From Muricea muricata (Eukaryota; Cnidaria; Anthozoa; Malacalcyonacea; Plexauridae), in contig OY979719.1 in assembly GCA_963855995.1 (NCBI GenBank), positions 4,464,001-4,528,000 of the forward strand: 64,000 nt of DNA. The letters run 5' to 3'. Below the pieces are notes generated by a model. That model was not told the origin of the DNA, did not search any database, and saw only the letters and a program-made list of their open reading frames with translations. Shown one piece after another: positions 1 through 10,800 of this stretch (its first letter is position 1; each line of letters starts with the position of its first letter). The position numbers and the translations under genes are program-made.

Positions 1-473
1 GTGTTCAATTATTCGCGTATTTAAGCTCACCTCCTTGATTATATATAAAAACGTACACGCGCGAAAACAGGATTGAGCAATGTTTTGCTGCGCACATTTT
101 TCAACCAACAATATCGTTGACAACATCGAACAATTAATATTGAAAGCAAAACATTGTTAAATGTTGTCTTCAACTTTCGGGGTACATACTAACCTAAAAT
201 GGTAAGGTTTTGCGTAGCTTTGTGATTTGATTTGATTTGATTTTTTAAACAAAAGTCATCATTGTTTGTGATTCGTTCTTTAGCAAATCAATTTCTATAC
301 TTCGTTGTCTTTCATTGTTATAACCAACCACTCACAAAGCATGTTAGTATGGGCTGGTGACGACCCAACCTTTAATCAGTCCCGAACAGGTTGTGCGCTA
401 CATGAAGTATGTCATGGGTGTGTACTTTCAAACAAAGTACACAGCTAAAAATGAACAACCTGTTCTGAGCTGA

Positions 474-647
474 TAAAAACAGCATTGAACAATGTTTTGC
501 TGCCCACATTGTTCAATGTTGTCAACAATACTGTTCAACATTGTTACACCTGATTGCAGACTACTTCAGGATCAACAATACTGAACAATATTGTTGACAA
601 CATTGAACAATGTGGGCAGCAAAACATTGTTCATGGCTGTTTTTATC
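474..647. mobile_element. hairpin MITE, family built on CATTGAACAATG
   Basis: Arms at about 474-539 and 583-647 are inverted copies of each other. Both contain the TGCTGCCCACATTGTTCAA motif, and they are separated by a loop of about 45 bases. Related copies lie at 68-170 (degraded) and 877-1048. No coding capacity is visible. The family has internal palindromes (TTGTTCAATGTTGTCAACAA and variants), so single-stranded forms would fold strongly. Confidence 0.6.
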
Positions 648-876
648 AGGCCAGAACAAATTGTTCATTTTTTGCTGTGTATAATTTTGTGAAAACACCA
701 CGTAAATTTACTATCGCAAAGCTTTCGATCCGTAAGCTCGGATCATCATCTCGGATTTTCGGATGTTGGTTTACTGTAAATCACAGTAAATCCCATTTAC
801 ATACTAAATGTACAATGTCATAGCATAAATTCAGAATAATTCTAAACCATAATTTACACGGCAAAAAAATTACGAG

Positions 877-1048
877 TTGTTGAAAACAGTATTAAACTAT
901 GTTGTGCTGTCCATATTGTTCAATGTTGTCAACAATATTGTTTAGCATTGTTACACCCGATTGCGGGCTAGATCCAGGCTCAACAACTTGTTCAGTATTG
1001 TTGACAACATTGTTCAATCCTGTTTTCAACAACCATCAACAACTCGTA
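877..1048. mobile_element. second hairpin MITE of the same family
   Basis: The outer arms GAGTTGTTGAAAACAG and its complement near 1018-1048 bracket a divergent copy of the 474-647 hairpin. The loop sequence starting TTACACC is shared between the two copies, showing common descent and not independent palindromes. Confidence 0.55.
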
Positions 1049-1964
1049 ATTTTTACGCGTGTACACAGTATGTGTGAGAGAATCAATTTCACCGGATGAC
1101 ATAGTTGCCAAGTTTTCAAGAAAGCTAGGTGTGAGGTGTTCTCTCATGCATGCTCAGGTTTTTGGAGGTGTAGGGAGAAAACTGGTCATAAGGCTGACGG
1201 GGGGGGGGGGGGGCTGACTGCCCACGTGGCAAGACTCGTAGTTTAAACACGCAAATACAGAACGTAAAATAGCGCCGGTTAAACAGTCTCATCATTGAGT
1301 CCAAATGCCTTGGTATTCTATGCATTCATGTATATTTCCCTTCAGTTAAGTAACGAAGGGCATGTACTTCAGTGGGAATGCTGGCGAAATGGAGCAAGAA
1401 TGATAAAGTGCGTGAGGTTTTTCCTGTCAGTGAGACAAAGGGAGACAGGGAAACAGGAGGGTGATAAAGGGTATTTTTGTGAGCCGTGATTGGCTAATAT
1501 CTGTTCGTGTGAAATTCTTGATTTTGGTGCTCTAAAATGTCATTTGTTATCCTCAATAAAAACGCGAAATGAGAATAATTGGGGTCAAGCTCGTGAACTG
1601 CGAGTCGATTGCTTAAATAAAATTAAAATCTTTTTAAAGCCTTCCAGAGGTCGATACATATTGGAGGATCTAGTCTGCTTAAAGTAACGTGATAGATCTG
1701 TAAACAAACTGTTATGTAGATGAAACGTGAAGCTGTTTTTTTTGGACATGTCGATCGTGAAACTGCTTTTTTCTTCGCTATAAAACGTGACCGACCCCAC
1801 CCCCTTTACAACCCCCTATCAGGAATCTACTGGAAGGAACTGGGAGCGAAGTATTGCCATAGCAACGCATTTGATTCGACAACGAATTATTGAAGTGTCT
1901 CTGCACTCAAGCTGTGTAACAACTTCCGGTTTCAGTACAGACGAATAATTAAGACGCGGATTCA

Positions 1965-2165
1965 TGTCTGCTAATGCTTTCGTTTTTCGCCCTATTCTAA
2001 TGCGAATCTCGGCCGTCGCTAACACGTTAATTCGGGGGAGAAGTGTATATTTATATATTCGTGTTCTGCCTCAATTTTCTTTTAAAATCAACTCTAATAA
2101 CAAACTAATTTCAAAAGAAACTAGTCGTGCAGAACCTCAATATATAAATATCCACTTCAATTGAT
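1965..2165. repeat. inverted repeat related to 3288-3440 and 60295-60390
   Basis: Arms near 2035-2090 and 2115-2163 are inverted copies sharing TATATTTATATATTC- and TTCTGCCTCAATTTTCTTTT-like segments. A similar arrangement (a GGGCTGTAGCTAGAA-like start, then a GGGGGA stretch and a TTCTTTTCAA arm) recurs at 3288-3440. A partial copy starting GCAGGGCTGTAACTAG lies at 60292. This looks like a short dispersed non-autonomous element. Confidence 0.4.
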
Positions 2166-2504
2166 GTTATGTGCCGGCGCTGTTGCAAATTTACAATTTT
2201 TTTATTCGTATATATTCTTAAAGACTATGTCGATTTTACTCGAAAGAATACACTAAAAGAGAAGATAGTTTATTTTACGGGGATGTGTATGAATCGCGTG
2301 ACTCTGCTTCCATCCTTTCCCACGCCCCCCACTCCGCCTGGACCTTCCGCTGTTTACACTGGAATGAACAGTACGGTCGACAGACACTTCAAAGGCATGG
2401 GGCAAAATGGACTAGAAACACAGAAATGAAACCTGAAACCATCAATCCTGAGCGACGTGAGTGTGTGAGCAAAATGAGAATTTATAAAATACATTTCGTG
2501 GAAA

Positions 2505-2648
2505 CACCACGTAAATTTATTATCACAAAGCTTTCGATTCGCAAGCTCGGATCTTCATCAGTGCATGCTAATAATAATGCCCTGAAGAAGATTCGAGCTC
2601 ACGGATCTAAAGCTTTGCGATGATAAGTTTACGCGGTGTATCCACAAA
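2505..2648. mobile_element. hairpin repeat with AACACCACGTAAATTTA arms
   Basis: The left arm (about 2508-2545) and the right arm (about 2606-2648) are inverted copies: one reads GTGGAAACACCACGTAAAT and the other is its imperfect complement ending in TCCACA. A half copy is present at 690-745 and a compact copy at 20938-20998, inside an intron of the minus-strand TADA2B gene. Confidence 0.5.
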
Positions 2649-3287
2649 AGTATTCTTTGATTAATAATCATCATGCAACTACAAAGAACTGATTAACTTA
2701 TAAAATAGCTTATACAATTGAATCTTGTCTTCGCACGAGCGAATATCTCTCTCGTTAGTGAATGTTGCCTAATCAGTGTATACACAGCAACAAATTAACT
2801 AACTAAACAAGTCTTATATCATTTGTGTTTCACGAAGAGATCATTTTCTTATTAGCTATAGCCGCCTATAGCGACGATGCTGACGTGGAAAGTCTTGAAA
2901 GTCATGATATTTTAAAACGATTATTGGGGTTCGTACTACAAACGTACAATTCGTCTCGACAAACTAAGGCGACATTTCTTAGTGCGCCGATAAATACTTC
3001 ACTAATCGGACAAATTAATCGGACAAATTAATCGGATAAATAAAGTTGACAGAATTGTTTCACATCGTCCGATAAAGTTCGTCTGGATTTCCGTTATAAT
3101 GTCCAGAGTCCATGTACTTAGGCTACGTCGGAGATTTCCGGCGCGGATTTAGTACATCACAATAGCATGTATAGTAAATATTGGCGTACCTTTGGATTGG
3201 AATTTACATGGAATGCACCAAGGGTTATACTTACAGACGAATTATCCGTTTGGACGAACTAAAAATTTATCTTCGTTAAGTAAGACG

Positions 3288-3440
3288 AACAGGGCTGTAG
3301 CTAGAACATTAATTGGGGGAAGGTGTGTATTCTTTCATTCATATTGCGCCCGACGAATTTCTTTTCAAACCAAATTCAAATTGTCAATTTTGAAAAGAAA
3401 ATCGTCGGTCAAAACATGAACATGTGAATATACAACCCCC
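3288..3440. repeat. dispersed inverted repeat, GGGCTGTAGCTAG type
   Basis: A TTCTTTTCAA segment near 3360 and its complement near 3396 form the inner arms. The outer parts correspond to the copy at 1965-2165. No open reading frame of recognisable type. Confidence 0.35.
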
Positions 3441-3830
3441 TGGCCCCCTCCTCCCCCAATCAACGACGTTGTCAACGTTGTAGCCAATTATAAGGCCCTG
3501 AAGACGAACTACAACACAGTTCCAACGAATTGTCCTTCGCTAGTATAAACACCGCTATTGTATTCGATGGAATAGATGTAAAATAAACGGGGTTTTTTTT
3601 CATAAGCCGTGTTCAGTGCACTATCGTACCTCAACGGCCAGATTTCTTTACCGGAAAAATGAATGCAAACAAAAGGATTTACTTGTTGAAATAAATGCGA
3701 GAAAGATATACGCGTGCACACGACAAGCATAAAAGAACTCTCCATACATTGTTACCAGTAAGATACACGTGAGACAACATTAAACGCAGGAGGCCCATAG
3801 AGGAGGCCCCACTTAATAAATTAAGCCTAA

Positions 3831-4197
3831 GACCCCGTTCACACGATACCGGCAGAGTTTGAAAACGGTATGAAATTCTTACGTTTAGGGGTTGCGTTCA
3901 CACGATGCCGGTCATGAAATTGTGTGAAACCGTAACGCTAACCGTAAGAGGTTGAAAACGGTATACGTACCGCAAGACTTTGAAAACGGAACGAAATTCA
4001 ACCTTCAGACTACCGTGTGAACGCCTAACCGTAAGAGTTTTATTACGGTTATGCAAAACATTTTTGCGTGCGAATTTCAATAATGAAATGAACAAAAGTT
4101 GTAACAAGTATAACTCTACCGGTACCGTGTGAACAGTTGAAAACGTAATGATTTTTAACCGGTAGAGTTTCATACCGGTATCGTGTGAACGGGGTCT
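3831..4197. mobile_element. MITE with TAA target-site duplication (PIF/Harbinger-like)
   Basis: The terminal inverted repeats start GACCCCGTTCACACGATACC and end with the complement (GGTATCGTGTGAACGGGGTC). The element is flanked on both sides by TAA (3828-3830 and 4198-4200). A 3-bp TWA duplication is characteristic of the PIF/Harbinger superfamily. The interior repeats the motif ACCG(G/T)TA several times on both strands and encodes no recognisable transposase, so this is a non-autonomous copy. Confidence 0.75.
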
Positions 4198-4732
4198 AAA
4201 AATCTGAATATGAATCGGTGTTTTTCATTTAACCCAATGAGCGTCGCACGCGCTTGATTCATTTTAAATAGAGAAGGTTGATGGCAGCTAGTGGCACGCG
4301 ATTTTTCGCTTTTAATGTATTTCTTTCGAGTAGAATCTATATATAGTCGAAAATAGAAATGACAACGAATTAATTTTTAATGAAACTGTATAAATCTGGA
4401 GTTTCTGTACAGATGAAGTAAGATGCGGTCATGCGGATACATTTTTGCAAAATGCTATCGTTTTTCATCGTATTCTATTGCGAACTTTCATATTTTGTCA
4501 TTGATGTCTATTCTTAAATGCTATATCTATTTTACTCGAAAGAGATACATAAGACCTAGTTTACGCGGTGCTAAATCCACATGCTCACGTGTTGAATATT
4601 TTTTGGACGAGTGTTGTCCAGGCGGTCGCGTGCAAGTGCTGGCTGGATACGGGCTATCAGAGTCAGAGGTACAACTAATAAGCAATTCCCATGACATACC
4701 AAATTTTGATTCAGGCAAAACGAACAAAAGCT

Positions 4733-4987
4733 TTTAAAACAGCTGAAAAGAGCGTCTTAAAAGCAGAATTGCAAAGTTTGGTGGCGAAATGTTGTAAATA
4801 GCAAAAATACAGCCTTTTGAAAATTCTGTAGATATTTGTAATAATTCGTTTAGGCACGGTAGAACCTTCGACATTTGACGCAAATGCGGCAAACTTCCCC
4901 GGTCTATATTTTCCGTATTTTACAACATTTCGCCCCCAAACGTCGCAATTCTACTAATTCTAAGAAGCTCTTTTAAGCGTTTTCCCC
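4733..4987. mobile_element. hairpin MITE, relative of 14516-14897
   Basis: Arms at about 4733-4800 and 4905-4987 are inverted copies (AGCTGAAAAGAGCGTCTTAA against TTAAGCG-type ends). The sub-terminal sequence around TTGCAAAGTTTGGTGGCGAA resembles the sub-terminal part of the long hairpin at 14516-14897, suggesting one family. Confidence 0.5.
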
Positions 4988-5701
4988 TTATCAAATATTA
5001 AGTCTATCGGAGAATTGTCTGTTGTATAGATATGGATTCTAGAATAAATGATGCCGATGAAAAGGGCTGGGTGACAGCCGAGGCACCAGGTAAAATACAT
5101 ATGAATTTTCAAAGTTTGTCTGGTGTTATTTAGCAAAGCCCTGAGCTGAAAAATTCTGTGCAAGGGCATTCAGAGGGGAGGAAGGGGGGGGGGGGGGGGG
5201 AAAGGGACAATTTATCCTAGGCCTAAATCTTATTCTTAAGCCTCCCCAACAGCACGACAAAAATAAAAAGCGAGAACTTTTACATTTGGGAAAACTACAA
5301 ATTTTTCCCCTGGTCTCGAAAACTGTCTGGGCGAGGCAAACCAGCCTAACAATTCGGTCATGTTATGCAAATTTCATCTTATTATCATTACTTATTATAT
5401 AAAGTTCAGTGCTTTATAAGGATTTCGGGCACTGATAATCTCACATGCGAGATTATTTATGATAATTTCACATGTGAAAATTATCGCTTTGCCAATCATA
5501 GCTTCTGGACATTTTACATTGGTGGAAAACCTGTAGTTTATAACACGTTCAGCATTCGAAATAAACTCTGGTATTTCCAAGCACCATGTATTTTTCTTTA
5601 TGTATTTCTTGGGAAATCGATGTTTTTTAACCAAACTTTTGGTCGACTTATCATGCAAGCACCAAGAAGCTTATTTTCAATTTCTCGAACTAAACAATGT
5701 T

Positions 5702-6025
5702 CAACTTGGCAGAGTTGCAAAAAGCGTTCAAACTTCCTCCGGGCAAAATTTTCTAAGGTTGCAAACCTTCCTCAAAATGTTGTAAAGTTGGGCTTTACAA
5801 ACTGAAGATCAGAATTAGTCTTGCAAATGAATCACTATTTTTTTTGGAAAGAAGGCATGTTTTCTGGAATGGATCATCATCTATTATTTTTTTGTTAGTT
5901 TAGTGTTTAGGATACATTATGTAGTGTGTTGACATGAAACCTTCCTCATTGACTGCCCATTTTGCAAACCTTCCTCACGGGTAATACCCGCATACCCGTG
6001 GCTTTTTTGCAACTCTGCAACTTGG
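5702..6025. mobile_element. MITE-like element with CAACTTGGCAGAGTTGCAA ends
   Basis: The terminal segments CAACTTGGCAGAGTTGCAA (5703) and TTGCAACTCTGCAACTTGG (ending 6025) are imperfect inverted repeats. The motif AAACCTTCCTCA appears internally more than once. Part of an apparent 146-codon open frame at 5365-5805 runs into this element, which argues against that frame being a gene. Confidence 0.45.
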
Positions 6026-7285
6026 ATGTTTTGAGTCTACGATAAGAAACTTTACAGGTGTATGTCATGAAATTTTAGCCAACTATTTGTTGATTGCATT
6101 GCAAAGATCGCTCAATATCTGAGATTGCTCGTTTTGTTGCACATGGCAACAAGTAAAACCCAACCTTGCGTTGTTTTGTATTTTAAAACTTCTTATTAAC
6201 AGAGCAAGGTCTGTACAGATAAATATTCGTTGAGAAAAAAAAAGTATTTTTGTACAAAAATGTCTGCTATTTCTCTGTACAGATCAAGCAAGCATGGTTT
6301 TTTGTATGTCATAAACTTTTTCAAATAATAAACTATTTATACGTCCACGAAATGCGTATTGTCTGGGTAGTGAAGCCTACTTTCTCACTGTTGGTACTCC
6401 GACTCGTTTGCATGGTTTGAATTTGCTCTTACATTTGTTCTTGACATTTTAGTTTTGCTGTTTTGTCTCAAAATGTCTTGGTTTTTGAAAGTTTAAAATC
6501 GTGAAAAAAGTATTTAATTAATTAGTTGCAAGCGATTTCTTACCTTAAAATGGAGTTAAAATGTTCGCTGTGCCTGTGGTAATATTTGTATTATGCACAT
6601 TCCTTTATTTGTTTAATTTCGTCAAAAGTACATTGCCATCATTGCCATTGGTGTCATAAAAAATCAAAGCAATTAGTTTTATTAGCGGCCATTTTGAATT
6701 TTTCGTGCATGATAGCCAATGAGCATGCGTTATTTCGCCACAGCGCCCCTTGCCATAAAATAAGAAGTTCTGTTTTATGCAATGTGATGTTATAAGCTCG
6801 GTAATTTACAATACATATCGAGTAAAGTTGATCAAGAGTTGGAGAAATTCTTAAGCTGCAGGACGGCAACTGCAAAACGTCGTGTTTGCTCTCTTTACAA
6901 CGCACAAATTCAAACATTTATACCCATTTATACCGTTGTGTTTACGTCAGCATTCCAAGCCACGAAAATGGTGGACTAAGCATATTGGCTAGGAGCTAAA
7001 CGGGAACTTTTGTTAACACTATTAAAAAACATAGGTTTATACCATCTCAAGCAGTAATGAAACCATATCATCCATAACAAAGGACAGGCTTTTATATAAT
7101 ATTCTGATAATATCCTTATTCCCAGTTGATTGCGCGCCTGAACATTATTAGCTGACTCCCTTGTTCACATCCATGAAATAGGCATTATTAAATGCACATT
7201 ATTAAATATTTTAATCGTTAGCCCAGTCGTCATAGCATTTCATTGAACTATAAGCAGACTGAAACGATAAGTCAGGGGGAAAAAT

Positions 7286-7619
7286 TGAAGCCAATTTGAT
7301 TCAGTTTTTCTGAGTTTTGAGTTGACATACTAAACGTGACAAAACGGCCGTATATCAAATGAAAGCTATTAGAAAGTGGTATTTGGTGTAAAAATTTTGA
7401 GGCTTTAGGTGAAAAACAAACACCTTAAACTTTGAAGCGAAATTTGCCGTACTTTTGAAAATTGCAGTTGTTTTCGTATTTTTTAGGCATTTCTTTCTTG
7501 TCTAAAGTCTTGAATTTTTTATATTAAATGTAACTTTTTAATAGCTTCAATTTGATATACGGTCGGATCTTTGGCGTTACGTATTTCGTCTCAAAACTCA
7601 GAAAAACTAACTTGGCTTC
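7286..7619. mobile_element. palindromic MITE, GAAGCCAA..TTGGCTTC ends
   Basis: The left arm, reading GAAGCCAATTTGATTCAG and continuing through TTTCTGAGTTTTGAG and CCGTATATCAAATGAAAGCT, is matched in inverted orientation by the right arm ending in TTGGCTTC. Each arm is about 100 bases and the loop is AT-rich. No coding capacity. Confidence 0.6.
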
Positions 7620-7651
7620 AGCCATTAACTGAAGTTTTGCATTGAGTTAGC

Positions 7652-7731
7652 GTTCCCGTTGTATTACAGTTCACTGGAGCATTTACACCGCCATCGCAAA
7701 GGCGTATAGGTTCGATTCCTACCGGGGGAAC
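7652..7731 (+). ncRNA. degenerate tRNA-like sequence
   Basis: A perfect B-box/T-arm (GGTTCGATTCC at 7709-7719) is preceded by an A-box-like stretch (CAGTTCACTGGAGCA). The ends GTTCCC and GGGAAC can pair as an acceptor stem. An anticodon-arm-like stem CGCC/GGCG encloses an 8-base loop. At 80 bases it is long for a class I tRNA, the T stem has only four good pairs, and the anticodon loop is not 7 bases. It is therefore more likely a tRNA pseudogene or tRNA-derived repeat than a working tRNA. A short T run follows at 7740-7743. Confidence 0.4.
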
Positions 7732-7806
7732 TATATAAAATTTTCTCAACAGTACCCCGGCTCGAATTCGAAAGTGCCACACATTCATAATTTAATTACC
7801 TTCTAG

Positions 7807-10800
7807 CTCGTATTGATCTGTCAGGGGGCTGGAGCGACACTCCGCCAATCACGTACGAGCACGGAGGAGCTGTTACTAACGTTGCTGTGAAAATTGATGG
7901 CAGGGTAAGTGCAAGGAAAAATACTTAATATTGCATGAAGCCGATTTAGAGTGCAACGTGATGGTATTTGCACAAGAAGCGACTTGCAGCCGCGGTTTGT
8001 GTCCGAACTACCTAAAAAAGATATCTCAAACGTTGTGGTCCATAGGGTCAAAGAGTAGATACTACAAAGACAAAGAGGGACAGGTTCAGTCAAAAAGCGT
8101 AAGGTGTTTGCGTGAAATGCTTCGGTTTAGGGCACTGGCTAGGAACATGGCGATCATGACGAATTATCACATAAGCACCTTACGCTTTTTTTGACTTAAC
8201 CAGTCCCTCTTTGTAGTCTGTACTCTTTGATAGGGTATAGATGGTATTCTACAATAAGCTGTCCTGGTATGTGTCTGACTATACCTAAAAAAGATCTCGA
8301 ACCTTGTGGTCTAGTGTAGGTGGTGTTCTTTAATACGTTGTTATGACTGGGGCTTGTGTCTGAGCTATACCTGAAAAAGATCTCGAACCTTGTGGTCTAG
8401 TGTAGGTGGTGTTCTTTAATACGTTGTTATGACTGGGGACTTGTGTCTCAGCTATACCTAAAAAAGATCTCGAACCTTGTGGTCTAGTGTAGGTGGTGTT
8501 CTTTAATACGTTGTTATGACTGGGGACTTGTGTCTCAGCTATACCTGAAAAAGATCTCGAACCTTGTGGTCTAGTGTAGGTGGTGTTCTTTAATACGTTG
8601 TTATGACTGGGGACTTGTGTTTGAGCTATACCTAAAAAAGATCTCGAACCTTGTGGTCTAGTGTAGGTGGTGTTCTTTAATACGTTGTTATGACTGGGGA
8701 CTTGTGTCTGAGCTATACCTGAAAAAGAAATCTGGAACGTTGTGTTCATTCTACTATAAGCTGTCGTGGTTTGCTTTAGGGGCTGATTATATGATTCCGC
8801 TTATCCGGGATTACGTGAAGCGTAACATGATTTTGAGGTATTGAAATAAGTCATAGTTTACGTTGTAAAAATGCTTAGTCCTTGATTGCCTGAGATTTTC
8901 GTTTTGCCGAAATATGAAGTAAACAAAATGGTGTATATCGCTTTAATTTTGTTAAATCTATCTTTGTATTGATCAATGCTGAAAGCATTCGAACTTTGGT
9001 CGTTCGTTTCATAAAATGACATTTTTCAATACCTCAAGATCATTTTACGCTTCACGTACTTAATCCCGGGTAAACGGGACCATATAATCAGCCCCTAACA
9101 ACTATTTTCTCAAACAAGGTGCACGCATGGTCTGGCGTAGGTAGCATTGTACAACACGGTGTGAGGTTTCGTGTCTGAAAAACCTAAAAATGATTTCTTG
9201 AACGTAAGAAGCCGCTATAGCTGTCGTGGTTTCTGTTTTAACTAGCTAAAACTGGCATCTGTGATTTCATGCAGTACAAAAATACAGTTTTTAATTGTGC
9301 CTGAACAAAATAAAGAAGCTGACACATGCATTTATTTCTTTAGAGGCCAATCGGGGCAAAGATTCGCAAAATTCCCGAGTAAGAATTTCAGAATGCTATC
9401 TTAATTCATAATTATTATTTTTACATCGCGATAGAACTATTTGGAATTGCAATTGAACTAACCATACCACTTCAATCATTCAGGTTCGAGTTGGTTATAG
9501 TTTTGTGCTCTACACTTGAAAATTCGGAGCCAGTCCGTGTGAATTGTCAAACGCTAGAAGATTTGAGAGATCACTCTAATCCCTCTGCCCCAGGTAGGAC
9601 GAAATGAACGGAATAAAGAATTTATTACGGTTATTATATCGGTTATACCGTGAAAGTTTACCAACAACTGTTGGTAATTACGTCATATCCACACGCATTT
9701 CTGGCAAGTACATTTGTTGGAATTTCAATACAAATGCATTACAGAAAAATTGTTTCTACCGCTTTATAAGCGACCAGGACAGAAACATAATTTCATTTGT
9801 TGCCTGAAATATACAGGGCAACTTTCTTTTTATATATTTCTGTGAACCAAGGCAATCTATACAGTGCTTCTTACACATATCCTTTCCCAGGAGCTCTTGT
9901 CAAGACGGCTTTTCTCTGCACAAAGACGATACAATTCTCCTCAAGTCATACGTTGGCAGAACAACTGAGACGAAAGCATAAGGGTGGTTTTGAAATTCTT
10001 TCCTGGTCGTACTTACCTCAGGGATCCGGCATGGGCACGAGTAGCATCTTAGCTGGTGTCGTCTGTGCCGCCATATGGACAATCACGTCGCGTGCACATG
10101 ACAACCAACAATTGATACATCTTGTAGTAGAACTTGAACAAATGCTAACGACAGGCGGTGGGTGGCAGGACCAAGTAGGTGGGCTGTTACCCGGGGTGAA
10201 GTTCACTACGTCTCCGCCTAAACAACCGATACAGGTGTCCCCCCAAATTTTGAACGTTAGTAATAAGACTGTAGAGAAAGTTCGTACCAACATGGCGCTG
10301 ATTTATACCGGAAAGACACGATTGGCCAAGAATCTTCTAGAGGTACCGTTAGCACTTCTTGGTAAGCCAGTCGGCACGAAACTCTTGCCCACTGTGGATC
10401 TAGACCAGGGTAACACCCAAGCACCGCACTCCATATTTTCTATTGTGTTCATCGTGTTTATTTTTGTTAGAATGTTATCAAACGTTGGCGGGCGGGAGCT
10501 CCTGATATCGTGGAGAATGTCGACAACCTTACAGCCAATGCTCAGTCGGAAGCTGATGCCTGGCTAGAAGGTAAATACATGCCGAAAGATCCCATACTCA
10601 GTATTCCGTAGAGGGAATACTCAGTACTCGGTATTCCATATATCAGTAACCGGCACATACCAATGAAGTCCTGCTCCCAAGTTATTACACATCTTTTGTA
10701 ATGCATATTTTGCATGATCGCAGCTAAAGAATGACAAAATTTAGTCATATGAACAAAGTGAGGTGACTGGAAAATGTCTTGTCAGTTTTCCCTGACATAA

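Larger units (their letters stand above)
1..7651. other. gene-free stretch upstream of the FCSK exons, rich in hairpin repeats
   Basis: No exon of the L-fucose kinase gene that starts at 7807, and no other coding exon, could be recognised here. The short open frames have no recognisable family, no consistent splice context and often overlap inverted repeats. What can be seen is a series of MITE-like hairpins (listed separately), a 15-G run at 1199-1213, a 17-G run at 5184-5200, and a short iteration of a 13-base unit (ATCGGACAAATTA) near 3004-3040. If the upstream FCSK exons are present in the genome in normal order, the intron preceding exon 7807-7904 must span most or all of this stretch. 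Confidence 0.6.

Noticed and set aside
5365..5805. 146-codon plus-strand open frame.
   Set aside because: It overlaps the end of an inverted-repeat element at 5702, has no recognisable family and no splice or promoter support.
9797..9890. Plus-strand open frame running into the large FCSK exon from upstream.
   Set aside because: The exon before (9484-9593) ends in phase with an AG acceptor at 9889-9890, giving the expected PSAPGALVK junction. The upstream part is intron.
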